From Bacteroidia bacterium (GTDB lineage: Bacteria; Bacteroidota; Bacteroidia; UKL13-3): DNA of 12,200 nt. Both the position numbers and the translations under genes were made by a program. Below, piece after piece: positions 8,175 to 12,200 of this stretch. The stretch covers positions 1 to 12,200 of the forward strand of contig JAKRSG010000222.1 in the NCBI GenBank assembly GCA_022402405.1, read 5' to 3'. Under the pieces are notes generated by a model. That model was not told the origin of the DNA. It was given only the letters and a program-made list of their open reading frames with translations, and did not search any database. Each line of letters opens with the position of its first letter. Position 1 is the first letter of the stretch.

Positions 8175-8489
8175 AATCTGAACCAAATCGTTAAAGGCCT
8201 TTACTTGAATAAAGACAAATGGTACGTGAATAACTTCGTATTTTATATGTGGCTCAAAATAACTGGCCAATACGTAATAGCCTGGAGCCAGACTCGGACG
8301 TTGATAAATGAAGCTATCAATTTTAGTTTGGAACTCGGGAGTCTTTTTCTTGAAAAAATATTGCGCTGCTTCTGAAGAATCTATTGAATATACATACGTG
8401 TAGTTTTCTTTGGGTGCAAAGGAAAACTCTTGTGCTTTAAGGCTTAGGTTAATTAATAACCCAAAAAGTAATATAACAAAACGACTCAT
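8172..8489 (-). CDS. N-terminal piece of the alpha-2-macroglobulin gene: signal peptide and start of the first domain
   Basis: A 105-residue frame starting at ATG 8487-8489. It opens with a clear Sec signal peptide (Arg3, then a Val/Ile/Leu/Phe core, then 'LSLKA|QEF', cleavage after Ala19), with no lipobox. The remainder, including 'PSLAPGYYVLASYFEP' and 'YEVIHVPFVFIQVKAF', matches the way the first macroglobulin (MG1-like) domain begins in Bacteroidota A2M proteins, where a 'GYYVLA' strand is followed by an 'HVPFF/FWVS' strand. It ends at TAG 8172-8174, in the same frame as the following 1,921 codons. Alone it is half a domain and probably non-functional. It is best read as the 5' part of one interrupted gene spanning 2406-8489. 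A stand-alone small secreted protein is the less likely alternative. It is transcribed away from the clpB terminator at 8561-8602; I found no convincing promoter in the short gap. Confidence 0.8.
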   Translation of the reverse strand: MSRFVILLFGLLINLSLKAQEFSFAPKENYTYVYSIDSSEAAQYFFKKKTPEFQTKIDSFIYQRPSLAPGYYVLASYFEPHIKYEVIHVPFVFIQVKAFNDLVQI

Positions 8490-8560
8490 ATTTCAGCAAA
8501 TTAACTAAAAGGAGTTAACTTTTAATGAGTCAGGTTAAAAATGAAAAAGGTTGGGTTCAT

Positions 8561-8602
8561 TAAAAAACAAAATTCCCGAAACATTTGCATGTTTCGGGAA
8601 TT
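8561..8602 (-). terminator. Strong intrinsic terminator downstream of clpB
   Basis: A perfect 14-bp inverted repeat (arms 8571-8584 and 8589-8602, 4-base loop) contains a CCCGAAACAT / ATGTTTCGGG core. On the minus strand it is followed by a T-rich run (TTTTGTTTTTT). It begins 14 bases past the clpB stop codon, so it ends clpB transcription and insulates the macroglobulin gene. Confidence 0.87.
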
Positions 8603-8616
8603 TAATTTTACGGGGA

Positions 8617-11214
8617 TTATTGAATAAACACCAATTGATTTTTATCGTCTAAGATAAGATTTATGTTGCTATCTTTTTTAATTCTGCCGCTTAGAATCTC
8701 TTTCGATAATTCATTTAATATCTTACGTTGTAGAACTCGTTTTAATGGCCTTGCTCCATATTGAGGATCGTAGCCTAATTGAGCTAACCAATCTAACGCT
8801 TCATCTGTAGCTGCAAAGCTTATACCTTGCTCTGATAGCTTTTCTGTAATCTCCCTCAACTGAATATTTACAATGCTTCGCACATCCTCGCGTGTAAGTG
8901 GCGTAAACATAATTACATCATCTATCCTATTCAAAAACTCTGGTCGGATACTGCGTTTTAAAAGCTCCATTACATTTACCTTAGCCTCAGCCATCAACTC
9001 GTCTTTGTTAGACTCGGTGTACGACTCAAACTTTTCTTGTATCAAGTGAGAACCAATATTGGATGTCATGATTACGATAGTATTCTTAAAATTAGCTGTT
9101 CTACCTTTATTATCTGTTAACCTACCATCGTCTAACACCTGCAACAAGATATTAAACACATCTGGATGTGCTTTCTCTATTTCATCTAGCAGCACCACGC
9201 TGTATGGTCGGCGACGAATAGCTTCTGTTAGCTGCCCACTTTCTTCGTAACCCACGTATCCCGGCGGCGCACCAATTAATCTAGACACGGTATGTTTTTC
9301 TTGGTACTCGCTCATATCAATGCGCACCAATGCATTATCTTGGTTAAATAAATATTCTGCTAAAGCTTTGGCTAACTCTGTTTTTCCCACACCCGTTGTT
9401 CCTAAAAATATGAATGAACCAATAGGACGTTTAGGATCAGACAAGCCCGCTCTATTTCTTCTGATGGCATCGCTAATAGCCATGATAGCCTCTTCTTGTC
9501 CAACCACACGCTTATGTAATTCCGACTCTAAATTTAGCAACTTTTCTCTTTCGCTCTGCAACATTCTAGTTACCGGAATGCCCGTCCAACGGCTTACCAC
9601 ATCTGCAATATCCTCGCTATCTACCTCCTCTTTTACCATGGCATGATCTCCTTGCAGTTCTTGCAATTTAGATTTCAGCTCTAGCACTTTGGCTTCTGCA
9701 TCCTTGATTCTTCCGTATCTTATCTCAGCTACTTTTCCAAAATCGCCTGCGCGCTCTGCTTGCTCTGCCTCCACTTTTAGATTTTCAATTTCTTGCTTGG
9801 ATGTTTGAATGCCTTCTACCAAAATTTTCTCACTCTGCCATTCTGCTTTTAAGGCATTTCTCTCCGATTGCAAATTAGCTATTAGCTCCTGCAATTCCTT
9901 TACTTTGACCTCATCGCCCTCACGTTTTATGGCCTCCCTTTCAATCTCTAGCTGCATTATTTTTCTTTCGAGTTGATCCAACTCTTCAGGCACAGAATCT
10001 ATTTCTAAGCGCAATTTGGAAGCAGCTTCATCCATCAAATCTATTGCCTTATCTGGTAAAAATCTATCAGAGATATAACGCTGAGAAAGCTCTACCGCCG
10101 CAATGATAGCCTCATCTTTAATGCGCACTTTATGATGCACCTCATACTTTTCTTTTAGTCCGCGCAAAATTGATATAGCCGATTCTGTATCTGGTTCCTC
10201 CACATAAACTTTCTGAAATCTACGTTCGAGCGCTTTATCCTTTTCAATGTAACGTTGGTACTCTGCAAGTGTAGTTGCACCAATGGCGCGCAATTCTCCA
10301 CGAGCCAAGGCAGGCTTTAGAATATTGGCAGCATCCATGGCGCTATCGCCTCCGCCACCAGCTCCAACTAAAGTGTGTATCTCGTCGATAAACAAGATGA
10401 GTTCTCCATCGCTGCCAATAACCTCTTTTACAACCGACTTTAATCGTTCTTCAAATTCTCCTTTGTATTTGGCACCCGCTACCAATGCTCCCATATCTAG
10501 TGAAAACACGCGTTTGCTCTTCAAATTTTCGGGCACATCTCCGCTAATAATTCTGTGCGCCAAACCTTCTGCAATGGCGGTTTTACCCACACCAGGCTCA
10601 CCAATTAAAACCGGATTATTCTTGGTTCTCCTAGACAATATTTGTAGCACGCGTCTAATCTCTTCATCTCTTCCAATCACCGGGTCTAGCTTACCCTGAC
10701 GAGCTAAATCGTTTAAGTTCTTAGCGTATTTGTTTAAAGAGTTATACTGATTTTCGGCGTGCTGAGAATCAACTTTGCTTCCACCGCGCAATTCTTTGAT
10801 GGCAGCTTTTAAGTTTTTCTCTACCACACCCGCATCCTTTAACATATTGCCTGTAGCATCATTGGTCTGAACCAAAGCCAATAATAAATGTTCTACTGCT
10901 ACAAACTCATCTCCGAACTCCTTCATGAGTGTTTGCGATTTGATGAGGGCTTGGTTTGCAGAAGATGATAGGTACAAAGAATTTTGTCCGCTCACCTTTG
11001 CAAATGATTTTAGGTTTGCTTCTAAGGCTTGGTTCAGGCTAGTAATATTGGCATCTACCTTCTTTAATAAAAAGGCAATGGTTTGTTCATCGGTACTAAG
11101 TAAACCTTGCAATAGATGGGCAGTTTCTATGGCCGAATGCGATCTCTCGGTAGCCAATTGCTGCGCTTGTTGAATAGCCTCCTGGGCCTTAATAGTGAAA
11201 TTATTGAAATTCAT
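8617..11214 (-). CDS. clpB: ATP-dependent protein disaggregase ClpB
   Basis: A full-length 865-residue AAA+ chaperone that threads aggregated proteins through a hexameric pore, together with the DnaK system, in the cytoplasm. Domains in order: the Clp N-terminal repeat domain (about 1-145); NBD1 with Walker A 'GEPGVGKT' (205-212), pore-loop Tyr250 in 'GAKYKGEF', Walker B ending Asp277-Glu278 and Arg331/Arg332 fingers; a long charged coiled-coil M-domain (about 405-530), which distinguishes ClpB from ClpA; NBD2 with Walker A 'GTTGVGKT' (605-612), pore-loop Tyr653 in 'PGYVGYEESG', Walker B 'VVLLDE' (673-678) and 'RPEFLNRID' (757-765); and a C-terminal small domain with sensor-2 'YGARPLKR' (819-826). 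The ATG at 11212-11214 gives the usual 'MNFNNFTIKAQEA' opening. No ClpP-binding IGF/L loop was seen, as expected. It is monocistronic, with a strong terminator after the stop. The region just upstream of the start is made of heptad repeats. No clear TTTG/TAnnTTTG promoter or CIRCE-like inverted repeat was found, so heat-shock control is not visible. Confidence 0.98.
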   Translation of the reverse strand: MNFNNFTIKAQEAIQQAQQLATERSHSAIETAHLLQGLLSTDEQTIAFLLKKVDANITSLNQALEANLKSFAKVSGQNSLYLSSSANQALIKSQTLMKEFGDEFVAVEHLLLALVQTNDATGNMLKDAGVVEKNLKAAIKELRGGSKVDSQHAENQYNSLNKYAKNLNDLARQGKLDPVIGRDEEIRRVLQILSRRTKNNPVLIGEPGVGKTAIAEGLAHRIISGDVPENLKSKRVFSLDMGALVAGAKYKGEFEERLKSVVKEVIGSDGELILFIDEIHTLVGAGGGGDSAMDAANILKPALARGELRAIGATTLAEYQRYIEKDKALERRFQKVYVEEPDTESAISILRGLKEKYEVHHKVRIKDEAIIAAVELSQRYISDRFLPDKAIDLMDEAASKLRLEIDSVPEELDQLERKIMQLEIEREAIKREGDEVKVKELQELIANLQSERNALKAEWQSEKILVEGIQTSKQEIENLKVEAEQAERAGDFGKVAEIRYGRIKDAEAKVLELKSKLQELQGDHAMVKEEVDSEDIADVVSRWTGIPVTRMLQSEREKLLNLESELHKRVVGQEEAIMAISDAIRRNRAGLSDPKRPIGSFIFLGTTGVGKTELAKALAEYLFNQDNALVRIDMSEYQEKHTVSRLIGAPPGYVGYEESGQLTEAIRRRPYSVVLLDEIEKAHPDVFNILLQVLDDGRLTDNKGRTANFKNTIVIMTSNIGSHLIQEKFESYTESNKDELMAEAKVNVMELLKRSIRPEFLNRIDDVIMFTPLTREDVRSIVNIQLREITEKLSEQGISFAATDEALDWLAQLGYDPQYGARPLKRVLQRKILNELSKEILSGRIKKDSNINLILDDKNQLVFIQ

Positions 11215-11223
11215 GTCGTTAGT

Positions 11224-11265
11224 TTTTGTCTTTGGTCGTTGGTCTTTAGTCTTTGGTCTTTGGTC
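11224..11265. repeat. Tandem heptad repeat, unit TTTGGTC, six copies
   Basis: Six contiguous 7-base units: TTTTGTC, TTTGGTC, GTTGGTC, TTTAGTC, TTTGGTC, TTTGGTC. Three are perfect and the others differ by one base. On the clpB strand this reads as (GACCAAA)n and ends only 9 bases before the ATG, so it occupies the leader or the start region. A 7-base period would not preserve a reading frame if the copy number changed. Confidence 0.87.
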
Positions 11266-11280
11266 ATTAGAATTCTTTCA

Positions 11281-11315
11281 TAATTCGTAATTCATAATCC
11301 GTAATTCGTAATTTT
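11281..11315. repeat. Second tandem heptad repeat, unit TAATTCG, about five copies
   Basis: Five contiguous 7-base units: TAATTCG, TAATTCA, TAATCCG, TAATTCG and a decayed TAATTTT. The unit is unrelated in sequence to the neighbouring TTTGGTC block 15 bases away but has the same period. It lies 66 to 101 bases upstream of the clpB start codon, so it could overlap the promoter. Confidence 0.83.
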
Positions 11316-11724
11316 CTATCTATTCCTCAATTGTAAAACCAATTTAAATAAGCAGAAAGAAAGTCATACACAGCACAATATAAACGGAAAAAATGACCGA
11401 AAACCCTTGTAAATCTTGCTTTTTTTGGAGGGATATCTGACAATATTTGCATTTAACCCTCTTAATGCATCGGGTTACAAAAGGCATAAGCATTAACCAC
11501 CTACCATTTATTCATATTTATAATTTAACTAGAGGCAGTAACTTGTGGGAAAGACCCAGAACAAACTATTACACTTGAGGATTGTTATAACTAAATTGAC
11601 AGAAAAATATTAAGCTATTTTGGGTTCTCAAGGTTAGAAATAATTCCAAGAACATATAACTTTATTACTAATACTGATGGAGACTATGAGGCTATTATTA
11701 ACATTTCAGCGAAATAGATTTTCG

Positions 11725-12200
11725 ATGAAGGTTGATTACAAAAAGTTTGCTCTTTTAATTGCCATTTTCTGCTTCACATCTTGTAGGGGGTTAGTTCAAA
11801 TTGAAAAGGTTAATATCCAAGAAGAAACCAATGGATTAATTTTATCATCTGCTGAGTTATCATCACATAAGCCATTACTCGGAGATACTGTAATGTTTGA
11901 GATTAATGGAGAAAAGCTCAAAAAGTATTTGGAACAAAACAAGGCGGTATGGCTCCATTTTGTGTATAGCAGCTTATGTGCTGATGCTGAAATTTATGAT
12001 TGCGAAACGTACAAAGAACTGAACGCAAATTATCGAGACAAAATAACTTATGTTATGGTTACAGAAATAGCTCACAGTAAATTGGCTCAAGAATTAAAAA
12101 ACGGATGTAAACTTGTTGGCTATCACACCTACGTTGATGGCAAAAAAAAGACCCATAATGAAGTGAAATCGTTAAAGAAATTGAAAAAGGAAGTTTTTGG
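11725..12200 (+). CDS. Predicted lipoprotein, possibly thioredoxin-like fold, 5' part
   Basis: The frame is open from ATG 11725 to the window edge (158 codons plus two bases); the 3' end is missing. A short lipoprotein signal is evident: Lys-rich start ('KVDYKK'), hydrophobic core (about 8-17), then 'FTSC' with Cys20 as the acylated residue. The mature part has 'AVWLHFVYSSLC' (74-85), a helix-like 'CETYKELNANYRD' and 'ITYVMVTE' (107-114). This strand-helix-strand pattern recalls thioredoxin/redoxin-like domains, but there is no CxxC active site; Cys85 and Cys93 are eight residues apart. I do not recognise the family; the fold suggestion is inference. No convincing promoter was seen upstream. 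The TTG/GTG codons before 11725 offer no better start, because the signal peptide begins here. Confidence 0.7.
   Translation, partial: MKVDYKKFALLIAIFCFTSCRGLVQIEKVNIQEETNGLILSSAELSSHKPLLGDTVMFEINGEKLKKYLEQNKAVWLHFVYSSLCADAEIYDCETYKELNANYRDKITYVMVTEIAHSKLAQELKNGCKLVGYHTYVDGKKKTHNEVKSLKKLKKEVF

Larger units (their letters stand above)
11215..11724. other. Divergent intergenic region between clpB and the lipoprotein gene
   Basis: A stretch of 510 bases without a supported gene. The clpB-proximal 100 bases hold two blocks of 7-bp tandem repeats. The rest is AT-rich. The frame holding bases 11529-11717 is open apart from one TAA at 11592-11594, but has no usable start, so I do not call a gene there. 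It must contain the promoters for both flanking genes, but no full TTTG-N19-21-TAnnTTTG match was found on either strand. Confidence 0.6.

Noticed and set aside
8497..8504. Minus-strand TTAATTTG as a -7 box for the macroglobulin gene.
   Set aside because: It has a mismatch at a key base, no TTTG at the right spacing, and would place transcription start almost on the ATG.
8501..8518. Inverted repeat TTAACT-N6-AGTTAA upstream of the macroglobulin gene, possible operator.
   Set aside because: Six-bp AT-rich arms are common by chance in this DNA and nothing links it to a regulator.
9059..11173. Plus-strand open frames opposite clpB (for example 10283-10699).
   Set aside because: They are antisense shadows of clpB codons, with no motifs or start signals.
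11465..11578. A 37-codon ATG frame on the plus strand in the intergenic region.
   Set aside because: Short, with no promoter, signal peptide or recognisable motif.
11529..11717. A frame open from 11529 to the TAG at 11715-11717 except for one TAA at 11592-11594, giving a protein-like tail ('NFITNTDGDYEAIINISAK') just before the lipoprotein ATG; a possible gene remnant.
   Set aside because: There is no ATG/GTG/TTG start in frame, and the longest open piece is only 40 codons, which AT-rich DNA can give by chance. Only homology to a neighbour's orthologue would rescue it.

Overview
The window reads as chromosomal DNA from a member of the Bacteroidota, judged at phylum level only. The DNA is AT-rich. 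Genes start without clear Shine-Dalgarno sequences. Two start regions carry TTTG / TAnnTTTG-type promoter elements, which are typical of this phylum. Predicted signal peptides end in the usual short 'KAQ' style. The large secreted protein combines CarboxypepD_reg-like and TonB-plug-like segments, a combination characteristic of Bacteroidota.

Layout, left to right. (1) 1-473, plus strand: the 3' end of a beta-CASP metallo-beta-lactamase-fold RNA-processing hydrolase. (2) 466-1131, minus strand: a small secreted, C-terminally membrane-anchored protein with a TIMP/netrin (NTR)-like domain; its stop codon overlaps that of gene 1. (3) 1277-2422, plus strand: an RlmL-type THUMP/SAM-dependent rRNA methyltransferase, with a good Bacteroidota promoter at 1209-1240. 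(4) 2406-8489, minus strand: one very large alpha-2-macroglobulin-family gene, cut into two reading frames by a single in-frame TAG at 8172-8174. The upstream piece carries the signal peptide. The downstream 1,921 codons carry everything else, including an intact CTEQ thioester motif. (5) 8561-8602: a strong intrinsic terminator serving clpB. (6) 8617-11214, minus strand: full-length ClpB disaggregase. (7) 11215-11724: a 510-base divergent intergenic region holding two adjacent blocks of 7-bp tandem repeats next to the clpB start. (8) 11725-12200, plus strand: the 5' part of a predicted lipoprotein, possibly with a thioredoxin-like fold, running off the window.

The genes do not form one pathway. 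RNA maintenance functions (beta-CASP hydrolase, RlmL) and protein quality control (ClpB) are housekeeping. The more unusual layer is the envelope pair: a TIMP-like protein and an alpha-2-macroglobulin, both members of protein families best known as protease inhibitors, lie about 1.3 kb apart on the same strand. I do not see a clear new multi-gene defence or mobile system. The points most worth following are the amber-interrupted macroglobulin, its CarboxypepD/plug-like insert at the bait-region position, the TIMP-like cysteine layout, and the heptad repeats at the clpB start.
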